Positions 1 to 8,936 of a stretch of 64,000 nucleotides of DNA are shown in pieces (the stretch's first letter is position 1; the number at the start of each line of letters is the position of its first letter). Location: positions 1-64,000 of the forward strand of contig CAMYJH010000001.1 in assembly GCA_947258715.1 (NCBI GenBank), in the 5' to 3' direction. A program made the translations under genes and the position numbers. Under the pieces are notes generated by a model. The model saw only the letters and a program-made list of their open reading frames with translations, was not told the DNA's origin and ran no database searches. The DNA comes from an uncultured Gammaproteobacteria bacterium (lineage in GTDB: Bacteria > Pseudomonadota > Gammaproteobacteria > HK1).

Positions 1-54
1 ACACGTAGACAGGCTCGCCGGAACCGGCGGGGAAGTTGAACGAATAAATGAATT

Positions 55-131
55 TGGCGCGCCCGGAGAGATTCGAACTCCCGACCCCCTGGTTCGTAGC
101 CAGGTACTCTATCCAACTGAGCTACGGGCGC
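55..131 (-). tRNA. tRNA-Arg (anticodon ACG)
   Basis: The reverse complement folds as a standard cloverleaf. The 7-bp acceptor stem is GCGCCCG with CGGGCGC, the D-arm is GCTCAGTTGGATAGAGTAC, the anticodon loop CTACGAA carries ACG, and the T-arm carries GTTCGAATC. The discriminator is G and the CCA end is encoded at 55-57. A34 of this anticodon is the substrate of the TadA enzyme encoded at 7882-8385. It follows tRNA-Ser on the same strand, as is usual after csrA in many gammaproteobacteria. Confidence 0.97.
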
Positions 132-629
132 GTGACGATCGGATCTTACGATACATCGTTCCCTGATGCGTGCTGGAGGCGCTGAAAAGGCCCCTATCCC
201 TGCTTTAGCGGGGCGGCGATTATCCAAGCCGTTGATTTTGCTGTCAAGGAAACGGGAGGCGCGCCTTCGTCTCCGTTGGCGCGGAGACTACGGCGACACA
301 TCCTTTTGCTTGAATCTACGGCTTGAGCCCTGCCGAGACCCAATCCCCCGCTATCTAACTACTTCTCTGGAAAATTACGCACTCGTCCCGCCGTAGCTTT
401 AGCGCAGGCGGATGGCGGAGAGAGATTGATTCGGGCTCACCCCTGTTCCCGTGCAACATCGGCGTTCTAAAGCTCGGCATCCCCGCTCGCTAAGAACCCG
501 GCCATCGCTATCGCCATCCCTGGCGATGGCGCTCCACCGGGCAACTGGTTCACCGGACCAATTCCATTTCCGGTCTCGCCCTGCCGATTTTTCGAACCTG
601 GAACCGCATCCAAAGCCCTCCCTCCACAT
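132..629. other. Spacer between the two tRNAs, no supported gene
   Basis: About 500 bases lie between tRNA-Arg and the terminator of tRNA-Ser. Open frames exist on both strands (for example 166-396 and 399-644), but they have no plausible ribosome site, no recognisable motif and biased composition, so I do not call them. The stretch holds a short hairpin near 196-211 and a piece at 411-434 that repeats the 3' end of the neighbouring tRNA-Ser. Confidence 0.6.
411..434 (-). repeat. Partial copy of the tRNA-Ser 3' end
   Basis: On the minus strand this piece reads as a degenerate T-arm and acceptor 3' strand ending CTCTCTCCGCCA. It shares an uninterrupted run of about 14 bases (ATGGCGGAGAGAGA on the plus strand) with the intact tRNA-Ser at 665-755, followed by a shared GATTCG. 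No D-arm or anticodon arm remains. It could be a decayed tandem tRNA or the far attachment site left by an element once integrated in tRNA-Ser. Confidence 0.55.
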
Positions 630-655
630 AAAAAAAACCGGCATCTGAGCCGGCC
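630..655 (-). terminator. Rho-independent terminator after tRNA-Ser
   Basis: On the minus strand a 5-bp GC stem (CCGGC with GCCGG, 638-642 and 649-653) with a 6-base loop is followed by a run of eight T residues. It lies just after the tRNA-Ser 3' end and should end that transcript. It implies that tRNA-Arg further along is transcribed from its own promoter or by read-through. Confidence 0.85.
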
Positions 656-664
656 TTTTTCATA

Positions 665-755
665 TGGCGGAGAGAGAGGGATTCGAACCCTCGATGGGCT
701 ATTAACCCATACTCCCTTAGCAGGGGAGCGCCTTCAGCCACTCGGCCATCTCTCC
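665..755 (-). tRNA. tRNA-Ser (anticodon GCT)
   Basis: The 91-base reverse complement has acceptor stem GGAGAGA with TCTCTCC, a D-arm starting GGCCGAGTGGC, anticodon loop CTGCTAA with GCT, the long variable arm typical of serine tRNAs, T-arm GGTTCGAATCC, discriminator G and an encoded CCA at 665-667. It reads AGC and AGU codons. It sits about 100 bases after csrA, the usual place in Pseudomonas-like genomes. Confidence 0.97.
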
Positions 756-857
756 GGATCGGGAGGGAGAGGATACAGAAGGCTCACAGTGGTGGCCAGC
801 GATGCGTTAAGGGCCGGCCTCCGCGGGCGTTAAGGGGATGCAACCGGAAATCTGGCG

Positions 858-1067
858 TCACTCCTTCTCGTTGGGCGTCTGTTCGCTCGGAGGCTCGCCC
901 GATTTTTCCGCCTGGATGCGCTCGTAAATCTCTTCTCGGTGCACGGAGACTTCTTTAGGCGCATTGACGCCGACGCGTACTTGGTTTCCTTTGACTCCCA
1001 ATACCGTCACGGTGACCTCGTCACCAATCATGAGCGATTCGCCGACTCTCCTGGTCAAAATTAGCAT
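858..1067 (-). CDS. csrA: Carbon storage regulator CsrA
   Basis: CsrA is a small homodimeric RNA-binding protein that represses or stabilises mRNAs by binding GGA motifs in leader hairpins, often over ribosome sites. The 69-residue product starts [16 protein letters not shown] and contains the conserved core [15 protein letters not shown] and the RNA-contact segment [10 protein letters not shown], followed by a polar tail. The start at 1067 is chosen because it gives the invariant MLILTRR N-terminus and has a GAGGAGA ribosome site 7 bases upstream; the longer frame to 1181 adds residues with no family counterpart. It follows lysC by 182 bases, as in many relatives. No free regulatory RNA of the CsrB type was seen here. 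Confidence 0.96.
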   Translation of the reverse strand: MLILTRRVGESLMIGDEVTVTVLGVKGNQVRVGVNAPKEVSVHREEIYERIQAEKSGEPPSEQTPNEKE

Positions 1068-1249
1068 GCCCTTTCTCCTCGGCCTCTTCGGCATTGCGCT
1101 GCGTTCCCGATGCCGGGGAACGGCTTCGACGCGCATATCCCTGTTTCCTTTACCCGGCGCGAATCGTCGTCCTGGGACCATCCGGCGCCACGTTTTTCAA
1201 GCATAGTCAATCGCCGCAACCGACGATACACCCGCTTCCCGGTATCCGG

Positions 1250-2479
1250 TCAAGCCTGAGCGGCGGACTCGTTGAGTCCAAAGGCCGCGTGCAGCGCACG
1301 CACGCCCAGCTCCATGTACTTCTCGTCCACCACCACCGAAATCTTGATTTCCGAGGTGGAGATCATCTGAATGTTTATGGATTCGGCGGCCAGAGTCTCG
1401 AACATCTTGCTGGCGATACCCGCGTGAGAACGCATACCCACGCCGACCAGAGAAATTTTGGCGATGCGATTATCCCCGGTCACTTCTTCAGCGTCCATAT
1501 CGCGGGCGGTCTTTTCCAGCAGCGTCATCGCGGTGTCGAAATCGTTTCGATGCACGGTGAAGGTCATGTCCGTCTTGTCATCGGCGGAGACGTTCTGCAC
1601 GATCATGTCCACTTCGATGTTGGCCTCGGCGATGGGACCGAGCACGCTAAAGGCGATACCGGGCTTATCTGGAACACCGCAAATGGTGATCTTCGCCTCG
1701 TCGCGATTGAATGCGACACCGGAAATGAGCGGTTGTTCCATGAGCTGTTCCTCGGGAATGATGTGTGTGCCTTCGCCTTCCACGAAGGTCGAAAGCACTC
1801 TCAGGGGCACGTTGTATTTACTGGCAAATTCCACCGCCCGGATCTGCAGAACCTTGGCGCCTAGGCTCGCAAGCTCCAGCATTTCCTCGTGGGTAATCTC
1901 ATTCAGCAGGCGGGCTTCAGGTACGACGCGGGGATCCGACGTGTACACGCCCTCAACGTCGGTGAAGATTTGACACTCGTCCGCGCCGAGCGCTGAAGCC
2001 AGCGCCACCGCGGTGGTGTCGGAGCCGCCCCGGCCGAGCGTGGTGATGTTGCCATCGTCACTGATGCCCTGAAACCCGGCCACCACCACCACCTTGCCCG
2101 CGGCCAGATCGGCCATGATGGGATCCTTGTCAATATTGGTAATGCGCGCCTTGGTGTGCGCGTTGTTGGTGGTGATACGAACCTGGGCGCCGGTATACGA
2201 ACGCGCGGGGCAGCCCAGGGTATCCAGCGCGATGGCCAAGAGCGCGATTGAGACCTGCTCGCCGGTGGCAAGCAGCACGTCCATTTCCCTGGGAAGAGGC
2301 TGGGGATTGACGCTGCGGGCGAGGTCCACCAGGCGGTTGGTCTCGCCGCCCATGGCGGAGACCACAACAACGATGCGGTGGCCCTGATCGCGGGCGGCTT
2401 TGACCTTGGCGGCGACGTTACGGATGCGATCCAGATCGCCAACGGAAGTGCCACCGAATTTTTGCACCAGAAAAGCCAC
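1250..2479 (-). CDS. lysC: Aspartate kinase
   Basis: It phosphorylates aspartate to 4-aspartyl phosphate, the first step to lysine, threonine, methionine and diaminopimelate. The 409-residue product has the catalytic opening VQKFGGTSVG, an N-terminal amino-acid kinase domain to about residue 245, and two C-terminal ACT domains (about 265-400) for feedback control, with the ACT motif VGVGMRSHAGIA. The length matches the standalone LysC class, not the kinase-dehydrogenase fusions. This fits a separate homoserine dehydrogenase (hom) at 49668. It lies between alaS and csrA, the conserved gammaproteobacterial order. Confidence 0.96.
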   Translation of the reverse strand: MAFLVQKFGGTSVGDLDRIRNVAAKVKAARDQGHRIVVVVSAMGGETNRLVDLARSVNPQPLPREMDVLLATGEQVSIALLAIALDTLGCPARSYTGAQVRITTNNAHTKARITNIDKDPIMADLAAGKVVVVAGFQGISDDGNITTLGRGGSDTTAVALASALGADECQIFTDVEGVYTSDPRVVPEARLLNEITHEEMLELASLGAKVLQIRAVEFASKYNVPLRVLSTFVEGEGTHIIPEEQLMEQPLISGVAFNRDEAKITICGVPDKPGIAFSVLGPIAEANIEVDMIVQNVSADDKTDMTFTVHRNDFDTAMTLLEKTARDMDAEEVTGDNRIAKISLVGVGMRSHAGIASKMFETLAAESINIQMISTSEIKISVVVDEKYMELGVRALHAAFGLNESAAQA

Positions 2480-2552
2480 GAGCTTAGCTGCCTTTAAGGC
2501 GTGCTCCCGGATTCAGTCAACGGGAATGTTGGAAACGGCTCTGTCGTTGGCA

Positions 2553-5162
2553 TCAGGCCGAAAGCCGTTCTTTGATCCAGTTGGGCACCGAGCGGATGGC
2601 CTGGTCGATCTTGGAAGGATCGTTGCCACCGGCCTGGGCCATATCCGGCCGACCGCCGCCGCGGCCGCCCACCTGCTGGGCGACGAAGTTCGCCAACGGC
2701 CCAGCCGCGATGCGGTCCACGTAGTCGGGGGTGACGCCCGCTACCAAGCTCACCTTGTCGCCCTGCACCGTGGCCAGCACGATAGCGGCGGAGCCGAGCT
2801 TGTTTTTCAGTCGGTCGACGGTTTCGCGCAGGCGCTTGGGATCGACACCTTCGAGCTTTGCCGCCAGCACCTTGAGCCCGTCCACGTCCTCGGCTTGGGA
2901 CGCCAGATCGTCGCCGCGGCTTGCAGCCAGGCGCGCCTTTATCTGCTCGAGCTCGCGCTCCAGATCCCGGTTGCGCTGGAGCAGCTGGTTGGTTTTTTCC
3001 ACCACGCCGTCACGGTCGGATTTGAGCGCATATGCGACGCCGCCGAGCCGGTCTTCCAGATCACGCACCCAATTGAGCGCGCCTTTGCCGGTGACCGCCT
3101 CCATCCGGCGCACGCCAGCGGCGACTCCCGTTTCGGAAGTGAGCTTGAACAGCCCGACGTCGCCGGTCTTTGCAACGTGGGTGCCGCCGCAAAGCTCGGT
3201 GGAATATTCGCCGAAGCTCAACACCCGCACCGGGTCGTCGTATTTTTCTCCAAAAAGCGCAATGGCGCCGCTCACTTTAGCTTCGTCCAGCGGCATCACC
3301 CGGGTGACGGCCTCATCGTTTTGAAGCACCCATTGATTGACCAGGTCCTCGATCTCGCGAAGCTGCTCTTTGCTCACCGGCTCGAAGTGCGAGAAGTCGA
3401 AGCGCAGGCGATCCGGCGCCACCAGCGAGCCCTTTTGCGACACGTGCTCGCCCAGCACCTTTCTCAGCGCCGCGTGCAGCAGATGCGTGGCGGAATGATT
3501 GCGCGCGGTGGCGCGTCGCCTTTGCATGTCGACCTTGGCCAGCAGCTTGTCGCCAACCCGGATCTGGCCGTCGGTCATGACGCCGTAATGCACCACCGCC
3601 TCGCCACGGCGCTGGGTGTCCTCAACCTCAAAACGCGCGCCGTTGGCGGAGAGTTCACCGCGGTCGCCCACCTGGCCGCCGCTTTCGCAATAAAACGGCG
3701 TGGATTCCAGCACCACCATGCCGCGGTCTTCGGGCCCCAAGGCCTTCACCGGCGCGCCTTCTCGAAAGAGCGCGGTCACGTTACTTTCCTTTCGTAGATG
3801 CTCGTAACCGACGAACTCGCTGCAGCCCTCTACGGTGAGACCCTTGTCGCCGACAGCTTCGAACCGGCTCGCGGCGCGGGCGCGCTGGCGCTGCCCTTCC
3901 ATGGCCTCCTCGAAGCCCTTCATGTCGACGCTCAAGCCACGTTCGCGGGCGATGTCAGCGGTCAAGTCCACCGGAAAGCCGAAGGTGTCGTAGAGCATGA
4001 AAACCGTTTCGCCGGGGATCTCCTTCGCCGTAAGATCTTCGATAGCCTGTTCAAGGATGCGCATGCCTTGATCCAGGGTTTCGGAGAAGCGCTCTTCTTC
4101 CTGCTTGAGCATGCGCTCCACCATCGGGCGGCACTTGCCGAGCTCGGGATAGGCTTCGCCCATCTGCGCTTCCAGGGACTCAACGAGGCGGTAGAAAAAC
4201 GGCTCGCGCACGCCGAGCTTGTGCCCATGCCGGATCGCTCTGCGGATGATCCTTCTGAGCACATAGCCGCGGCCCTCGTTGGAGGGCACCACGCCGTCAA
4301 CGATGAGAAAGGCGCAGGATCGAATGTGATCGGCAATGACGCTAAGGGACTTATCGCTCAAGTCCTTGGCGCCGGTAATCTTGGCCGCGCGCTTAATCAG
4401 CGCTTTGAACAGATCCGTGTCGTAGTTGCTGTGTACGCCCTGGAGTACCGCGGCCAGGCGTTCGAGCCCCATGCCGGTGTCCACCGACGGCTTGGGCAGC
4501 GGCGTCATGGTCCCGTCGGCGTCTCGGTTGAACTGCATGAACACCAGGTTCCAGATCTCGATGTAGCGATCGCCCTCCTGGTCCGGACTACCTGGCGGGC
4601 CGCCCGGCACTTCGGGCCCGTGGTCGTAGAACACTTCGGAACACGGTCCGCAGGGGCCGGTATCTCCCATGGACCAGAAATTGTCCTTGAGACCGCAGCG
4701 AGAAAATCGTTTCGGATCGACGCCGATTTCTTTCAGCCAGATGTCTTCCGCTTCCTGGTCTTGTTCGAAAACGGTCACCCAAAGACGCTTTTCCGGCAGG
4801 CCGTAAACTTCGGTGAGCAGCTCCCAGCAATATTTAATGGCGTGTCGCTTGAAATAGTCGCCGAAGCTGAAGTTGCCGAGCATTTCGAAGAAGGTGTGGT
4901 GGCGCGCGGTGTAGCCCACGTTTTCCAGATCGTTGTGCTTGCCGCCGGCACGCACGCAGCGCTGCGAGGTGACCGCCCGCTGATAGGGGCGCTTATCCGC
5001 GCCCAAGAACACGTCCTTGAACTGCACCATGCCGGCGTTGGTGAACAGCAGCGTGGGGTCGTTTGCCGGCACCAGCGGACTGCTGGGCACGATTTCGTGC
5101 CCCCGGTCTTTGAAGTACCAGAGGAAGGTGCTGCGAATTTTGTTGCTACTCAGCTTCTTCAT
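2553..5162 (-). CDS. alaS: Alanine--tRNA ligase
   Basis: It charges tRNA-Ala in the cytoplasm. The 869-residue product shows the class II catalytic core ([31 protein letters not shown], motif 3 [17 protein letters not shown]), the editing domain zinc site ([12 protein letters not shown] and CGGTHV) and the C-terminal C-Ala region ending with [15 protein letters not shown]. The frame opens with GTG at 5165, but ATG at 5162 gives [10 protein letters not shown], which aligns with family N-termini. The start lies inside the 3' end of recX, so the two are probably translationally coupled. Confidence 0.97.
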   Translation of the reverse strand: MKKLSSNKIRSTFLWYFKDRGHEIVPSSPLVPANDPTLLFTNAGMVQFKDVFLGADKRPYQRAVTSQRCVRAGGKHNDLENVGYTARHHTFFEMLGNFSFGDYFKRHAIKYCWELLTEVYGLPEKRLWVTVFEQDQEAEDIWLKEIGVDPKRFSRCGLKDNFWSMGDTGPCGPCSEVFYDHGPEVPGGPPGSPDQEGDRYIEIWNLVFMQFNRDADGTMTPLPKPSVDTGMGLERLAAVLQGVHSNYDTDLFKALIKRAAKITGAKDLSDKSLSVIADHIRSCAFLIVDGVVPSNEGRGYVLRRIIRRAIRHGHKLGVREPFFYRLVESLEAQMGEAYPELGKCRPMVERMLKQEEERFSETLDQGMRILEQAIEDLTAKEIPGETVFMLYDTFGFPVDLTADIARERGLSVDMKGFEEAMEGQRQRARAASRFEAVGDKGLTVEGCSEFVGYEHLRKESNVTALFREGAPVKALGPEDRGMVVLESTPFYCESGGQVGDRGELSANGARFEVEDTQRRGEAVVHYGVMTDGQIRVGDKLLAKVDMQRRRATARNHSATHLLHAALRKVLGEHVSQKGSLVAPDRLRFDFSHFEPVSKEQLREIEDLVNQWVLQNDEAVTRVMPLDEAKVSGAIALFGEKYDDPVRVLSFGEYSTELCGGTHVAKTGDVGLFKLTSETGVAAGVRRMEAVTGKGALNWVRDLEDRLGGVAYALKSDRDGVVEKTNQLLQRNRDLERELEQIKARLAASRGDDLASQAEDVDGLKVLAAKLEGVDPKRLRETVDRLKNKLGSAAIVLATVQGDKVSLVAGVTPDYVDRIAAGPLANFVAQQVGGRGGGRPDMAQAGGNDPSKIDQAIRSVPNWIKERLSA

Positions 5163-5613
5163 CACTGTCGCCTGCGGCCAGGGCCTTGGCCGTCTGGTCC
5201 GCGGTAAAGCCGCGCTGGGCCAGGAATCGTGACTGGCGGGCGCGATCTTTCAAGTTCGCCGGCGGCGCCGGGCCGAAGCGCTTCCTTTTCGCCTTCCGCG
5301 CCCGGTTGAACCAGGCCGGGTCCAACAAGTTAACGTACTCGCGCGCGGTGTCTTCGTCTACGCCGCGTTGCGCCAGCTCGCTGAGGATTTTGAGCGGTCC
5401 GTGCCCGCGCTCGGCGCGCTGACGGGCAAATTGCTCGCTGAATCGGGTATCGGAGAGAAGCCGTCGGCGCTCGAGGTCGTCGAGAACGTCGGCCACAACG
5501 GCCGGGTCGATCCCCCGGGCTTCGAGCTTGCGCGCAAGCTCCCGCCGTGAGTGCTCGCGCCGCGCCAGGAGGTCCTGGGCCTTGGCGCGAGCGTCCTCGC
5601 GCGCCTCGCTCAG
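5146..5613 (-). CDS. recX: Recombination regulator RecX
   Basis: RecX binds RecA filaments and limits RecA recombinase and coprotease activity. The region read from GTG at 5496 gives only 116 residues and lacks the first helical repeat. The frame continues upstream with the typical RecX opening ([20 protein letters not shown]), but no ATG, GTG or TTG exists there. The only plausible start is CTG at 5613, which overlaps the recA stop as CTGA and has a GGAGG ribosome site 10 bases upstream inside recA. That start gives 155 residues, the usual RecX length. Its last 17 bases overlap alaS. A sequencing error or lost start is the alternative. Confidence 0.85.
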   Translation of the reverse strand: MSEAREDARAKAQDLLARREHSRRELARKLEARGIDPAVVADVLDDLERRRLLSDTRFSEQFARQRAERGHGPLKILSELAQRGVDEDTAREYVNLLDPAWFNRARKAKRKRFGPAPPANLKDRARQSRFLAQRGFTADQTAKALAAGDSDEEAE

Positions 5614-6638
5614 GCTTCGACTTCCTCCGCTTCCGGCTCTTCGGACTTGGTGCCGATGAGCAGCTCGCGGATCTGGGCGTCGATGCCCTGGGCAACGTCT
5701 TTGTGCTGCTTCAGGTACTCGCGCACGTTGTCGCGGCCCTGGCCGATGCGGTCCCCGGCATAGCTGTACCAGGCGCCAGACTTCTCGACGATCTTGTGCT
5801 TGACGCCGAGGTCGATGAGCTCACCTTCCCTGGAGATGCCTTCGCCGTAGAGGATATCGAACTCCACCTGCTTGAACGGCGGCGCCACCTTGTTTTTCAC
5901 CACCTTGACCCGGGTCTCGTTGCCCACCACCTCGTCGCCGCGCTTGATGGAGCCGATGCGGCGGATATCGAGGCGCACCGAGGCGTAAAATTTGAGCGCG
6001 TTGCCGCCGGTGGTGGTTTCAGGACTGCCGAACATAACGCCGATTTTCATCCGGATCTGGTTGATGAAAATGACCAGCGTATTGGAGCGCTTGATGTTGG
6101 CGGTGAGCTTTCTCAGCGCCTGGGACATGAGCCGCGCCTGCAGGCCCATGTGAGAATCCCCCATATCGCCTTCGAGCTCGGCCTTGGGCGTCAACGCCGC
6201 CACCGAGTCGATGACGATGATGTCCACCGCGCCCGAGCGCACGATCATGTCGGCGATCTCCAGCGCCTGCTCGCCGGAATCCGGCTGCGATAGCAAGAGG
6301 TCATCCACGTTGACGCCGATTTTTCTGGCATAGCCGGGGTCCAGCGCGTGCTCGGCGTCGATGAAGGCCGCAGCGCCGCCCGCTTTTTGCGCCTGCGCGA
6401 CCACTTCCAGGCTCAAAGTCGTCTTGCCCGAAGATTCGGGTCCATAGATTTCCACCACCCGGCCGCGGGGCAGACCACCGACGCCAAGCGCTACGTCCAG
6501 CTGTAGTGAACCGGTCGAAACCACCTCGATGTCCTTGACGGCGGTGGTGTCGCCCATGCGCATGATCGCGCCTTTGCCGAACTGACGTTCGATCTGACTC
6601 AAAGCCGCGCTCAGTGCTTTTTTCCTGTCGTCTTCCAT
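5610..6638 (-). CDS. recA: Recombinase RecA
   Basis: RecA forms the ATP-dependent strand-exchange filament and triggers LexA self-cleavage. The 342-residue product has the N-terminal helix ([20 protein letters not shown]), Walker [11 protein letters not shown], Walker [13 protein letters not shown], loop L2 with [19 protein letters not shown], and an acidic C-terminal tail. ATG at 6638 is preceded by GGAGG 9 bases upstream and matches family starts; the longer frame to 6833 runs into thpR. No classical gammaproteobacterial LexA box (CTGT-N8-ACAG) is visible in the 82 bases upstream. Confidence 0.98.
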   Translation of the reverse strand: MEDDRKKALSAALSQIERQFGKGAIMRMGDTTAVKDIEVVSTGSLQLDVALGVGGLPRGRVVEIYGPESSGKTTLSLEVVAQAQKAGGAAAFIDAEHALDPGYARKIGVNVDDLLLSQPDSGEQALEIADMIVRSGAVDIIVIDSVAALTPKAELEGDMGDSHMGLQARLMSQALRKLTANIKRSNTLVIFINQIRMKIGVMFGSPETTTGGNALKFYASVRLDIRRIGSIKRGDEVVGNETRVKVVKNKVAPPFKQVEFDILYGEGISREGELIDLGVKHKIVEKSGAWYSYAGDRIGQGRDNVREYLKQHKDVAQGIDAQIRELLIGTKSEEPEAEEVEA

Positions 6639-6720
6639 GCCTATTAACCTCCAATCCGGTTCATTGATGTGGCGCGGCGGATTATCACACAGATGCCAAG
6701 ACCCTCCTAGAGCTTGCGCC

Positions 6721-7263
6721 TTAGAGCGGCCAGGAGCGCAGTATCTTGTATTGCGCGCCGCTGGAATGGGTTTTCGATTCAAGCAGATGAAAGGCATCCA
6801 CCGGCCAGTGAATGGGCGCGTGGGGGGCGCCAAAGTCGGGCTCGACGCTGGCTTTGCGGGCCAGCGTCAGATGGGCGCGATATGGGCGCGCCTCCGGGGT
6901 TATCCCGCAGCCGCTCAAGCCCCGGCGAAGGGCGTCGACCAGCAATGTCAGCGCCTCCGGGGTGTGGTCGCAGCCGGACCAGACGACCCGCGGCCGCGGG
7001 AAGAAACCGAGACGGTTGAACTCCAGCGTGAAGGGCGACGCCGCAACGCCGTCTGCCGCGTCTTCGGCGCAGCGGCGCACTTCGGGTGGGACCGGACCTA
7101 AAAACGCGAGGGTCAGATGCAGATTCTCCGGCGGGATCCGGCGCCCGCGGCGCTTGAGCGACTTGGAGGCTACGGCGGCGAAGTGCTGGCGCACATCGTC
7201 GCCGGGCCAAAGGGCAAAGAACAGCCGCTGGCGCGGCGCGGACGGGTCCCGTTTCTCCGGCAT
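6721..7263 (-). CDS. thpR: RNA 2',3'-cyclic phosphodiesterase (ThpR/LigT)
   Basis: This is a 2H-family phosphoesterase that opens 2',3'-cyclic phosphates on RNA ends. The 180-residue product starts with RLFFALWP and carries the two catalytic HxTx motifs, HLTL near residue 49 ([11 protein letters not shown]) and HLTL near residue 130 (RAHLTLARK), spaced as in the family. The start ATG follows the pncC stop directly (TGA ATG), so the pair forms one transcription unit leading to recA. In many relatives pncC alone precedes recA, so thpR here is a clade-specific addition. Confidence 0.93.
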   Translation of the reverse strand: MPEKRDPSAPRQRLFFALWPGDDVRQHFAAVASKSLKRRGRRIPPENLHLTLAFLGPVPPEVRRCAEDAADGVAASPFTLEFNRLGFFPRPRVVWSGCDHTPEALTLLVDALRRGLSGCGITPEARPYRAHLTLARKASVEPDFGAPHAPIHWPVDAFHLLESKTHSSGAQYKILRSWPL

Positions 7264-7767
7264 TCAGGCGTTCTTGCCTTCCCCACCGGCGCCCGCCAAG
7301 TCGATGACACCTTCGAGGGCACCGATTACCGCCTGCCTGCGCACCGCGGCGCGGTCGCCCGGGTAGTGCCGGGTGACGGCGTGCGCCTTGCCCCCGCTCT
7401 TCAGCCAGGCGAGGCAGACCATGCCCACAGGTTTAGACTCGGTGCCGCCGTCGGGACCGGCCACGCCGCTCACCGCGACGGCGACCGTGGCGGCGCCTTT
7501 GAGCGCGCCTTCGACCATCTCCCGCACCACGGCTTCGCTCACGGCACCGTGGGTCTCCAGCGTTTCCGCGGAAACGCCCAGCATCTCGCGCTTGGCGTCA
7601 TTGGAATAAGTGACATAGGCCCGGTCGAACCAGGCGGAGCTGCCCGCGCGGCGGGTGACGGTCTCGGCAATCCAGCCGCCGGTGCATGATTCCGCCGCCG
7701 CCAGCACGTCGCCGGAGGCTTCGAGTGCGTCGCCGACGCGTTCAGCGAGATCGTCGAGATCACTCAT
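7264..7767 (-). CDS. pncC: Nicotinamide-nucleotide amidohydrolase PncC
   Basis: It converts nicotinamide mononucleotide to nicotinic acid mononucleotide in NAD salvage. The 167-residue single-domain form shows the family landmarks AAAESCTGGWIAETVT, the Y-x-N segment YVTYSNDAK and SGVAGPDGGTESKPVG, and lacks the N-terminal CinA molybdopterin-binding-like domain. It is the first gene of the pncC-thpR-recA-recX-alaS series. The ATG at 7767 is preceded by GA-rich sequence. Confidence 0.95.
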   Translation of the reverse strand: MSDLDDLAERVGDALEASGDVLAAAESCTGGWIAETVTRRAGSSAWFDRAYVTYSNDAKREMLGVSAETLETHGAVSEAVVREMVEGALKGAATVAVAVSGVAGPDGGTESKPVGMVCLAWLKSGGKAHAVTRHYPGDRAAVRRQAVIGALEGVIDLAGAGGEGKNA

Positions 7768-7806
7768 TATTTTTCAGTTCTTCCACACGTTCGAACTCGG
7801 ACGTAG

Positions 7807-7832
7807 GGCGCAATAGCGAAGCGTATTGCGCC
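7807..7832. repeat. REP-like palindrome, copy 1
   Basis: A 26-base imperfect palindrome whose arms are GGCGCAATA and TATTGCGCC with GCGAAGCG between them. It is preceded by TA and G on the plus strand, giving the TAGGGCGC boundary common to this palindrome class. The second copy at 8456-8481 is in the opposite orientation, and together they bracket tadA. Such elements are extragenic, form hairpins in DNA and RNA, and often protect mRNA ends. Confidence 0.85.
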
Positions 7833-7881
7833 GAATCTTCGCCGGAGTTCAAAGGGTCGGCTTCCTTGAAATTCTCCGAAC

Positions 7882-8385
7882 TCACTCGAAATCCTTCCGG
7901 CGTTGCGTCTTGAAAAAATCGCGAAGGAGGTCGGCGCATCGACCCGCGCGCAGGCCGCCAGCGCATTCGGGCCGGTGGTTGAGCACTTGCGATCCCAGCA
8001 CGTCGAACACGCTGCCCGCCGCGCCCCAGCGCTCGTCGGCGGCGCCGTATATCACGCGGGCAACGCGCGCCTGAACGATGGCGCCGGCGCACATGGGACA
8101 GGGCTCCAGGGTGACGTAAAGCGTTGTCCCCGGCAGGCGGTAGTTGCCGAGGGATTTTGCCGCGGCACGAAGTGCCACGATCTCGGCGTGGGCGGTGGGA
8201 TCCGCAGAGCTGATGGGCCGGTTGAAGCCGGCGCCGATCTCAAGATCGTCTTTGACCACCACCGCGCCCACCGGTACCTCCCCCGCGGCTTTTGCTTCTT
8301 CGGCCAAGGAGATCGCGCGGAGCATCCAACGTTCGTCGGCTTCGGCGGTGACGGAGGCTGGTTTGGCGGGATCGGCCTGGGTCAT
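7882..8385 (-). CDS. tadA: tRNA adenosine(34) deaminase TadA
   Basis: It deaminates the wobble adenosine of tRNA-Arg(ACG) to inosine; that tRNA is encoded at 55-131. The product (167 residues from ATG 8385; the frame also offers TTG at 8394) has the zinc site TAHAEIVAL with catalytic Glu and PCPMCAG, the deaminase core GEVPVGAVVV, and the C-terminal segment EVLxH-like NHRPECAGG. The tail FFKTQRRKDFE is typical. Neighbouring palindromes on both sides suggest it is transcribed on its own. Confidence 0.95.
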   Translation of the reverse strand: MTQADPAKPASVTAEADERWMLRAISLAEEAKAAGEVPVGAVVVKDDLEIGAGFNRPISSADPTAHAEIVALRAAAKSLGNYRLPGTTLYVTLEPCPMCAGAIVQARVARVIYGAADERWGAAGSVFDVLGSQVLNHRPECAGGLRAGRCADLLRDFFKTQRRKDFE

Positions 8386-8455
8386 AGTGTGCAATGGTAA
8401 CGATTACGAGCGAAGCCCGCTGTAGCAGCGGCCTTGGCCACAAATCCGTCACTCC

Positions 8456-8481
8456 GGCGCAATACGCTTCGCTATTGCGCC
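8456..8481. repeat. REP-like palindrome, copy 2, inverted
   Basis: It carries the same 26-base palindrome as 7807-7832 in the opposite orientation. Immediately beyond it the bases CTAC complete the TAGGGCGC boundary on the minus strand. The TAG of that boundary (8482-8484) is the stop codon of the hypothetical gene 8482-8895, so the palindrome abuts the coding region exactly. Confidence 0.85.
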
Positions 8482-8895
8482 CTACACCTCTGCTACCGCG
8501 ACGGCTTCGAAATGCTCTCTAGATTCATGAGAACGCCACAAAGAAAGACCGAGCGAAGAATACACAAACCAGGAACCATCTTCTGCTGTCCCCGATAGTC
8601 CTTTCGCCGACAGGTTTGCAGCAATCTGCTCCGCTGTGAGTTCAAACACCGGCATGCCATAGAGAACGTGTCGGATTCCGTCTACGGGGAACGACTCGAT
8701 GAACTCTACCGAGTCACTGTCATCGTAATAAACGTGGATGCCCAGACCGTCGTAGACATCCGTAAGACGCGGACTATCTGAAGTCTTTCGGAACCGTCCG
8801 GTTGGTTCGCCGACGGCGGAGCGGACTTCGTCAAGGCTCATACCGATTCGAATGGAACCGATTCCGACCTTTGGCTCCACAACGAGATCAGACAC
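8482..8895 (-). CDS. Conserved hypothetical protein, 137 residues
   Basis: I do not recognise a named family with confidence. The product opens VEPKVGIGSIRIGMSLDEVRS followed by a G-E-P turn, a pattern seen in small soluble proteins that open with a GxIxxGMsxxEV segment, some of which act as immunity-like proteins beside toxins. No toxin gene is adjacent. There is no signal peptide or membrane segment. The start is GTG at 8895. The stop codon is supplied by the edge of the adjoining palindrome, so the original C-terminus may have been different. It stands alone between tadA and guaA. Confidence 0.6.
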   Translation of the reverse strand: MSDLVVEPKVGIGSIRIGMSLDEVRSAVGEPTGRFRKTSDSPRLTDVYDGLGIHVYYDDSDSVEFIESFPVDGIRHVLYGMPVFELTAEQIAANLSAKGLSGTAEDGSWFVYSSLGLSLWRSHESREHFEAVAVAEV

Positions 8896-8936
8896 TGAAT
8901 CGGTCGCTCAGCGCTCCGAGAAACGACATAGGGGTT

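Noticed and set aside
16..29. Stem CGCCGG-AA-CCGGCG as a terminator of tRNA-Arg
   Set aside because: The loop is too tight and no T-run follows on the minus strand.
1205..1210. TTGACT as a csrA promoter -35
   Set aside because: No acceptable -10 hexamer lies 16-18 bases downstream.
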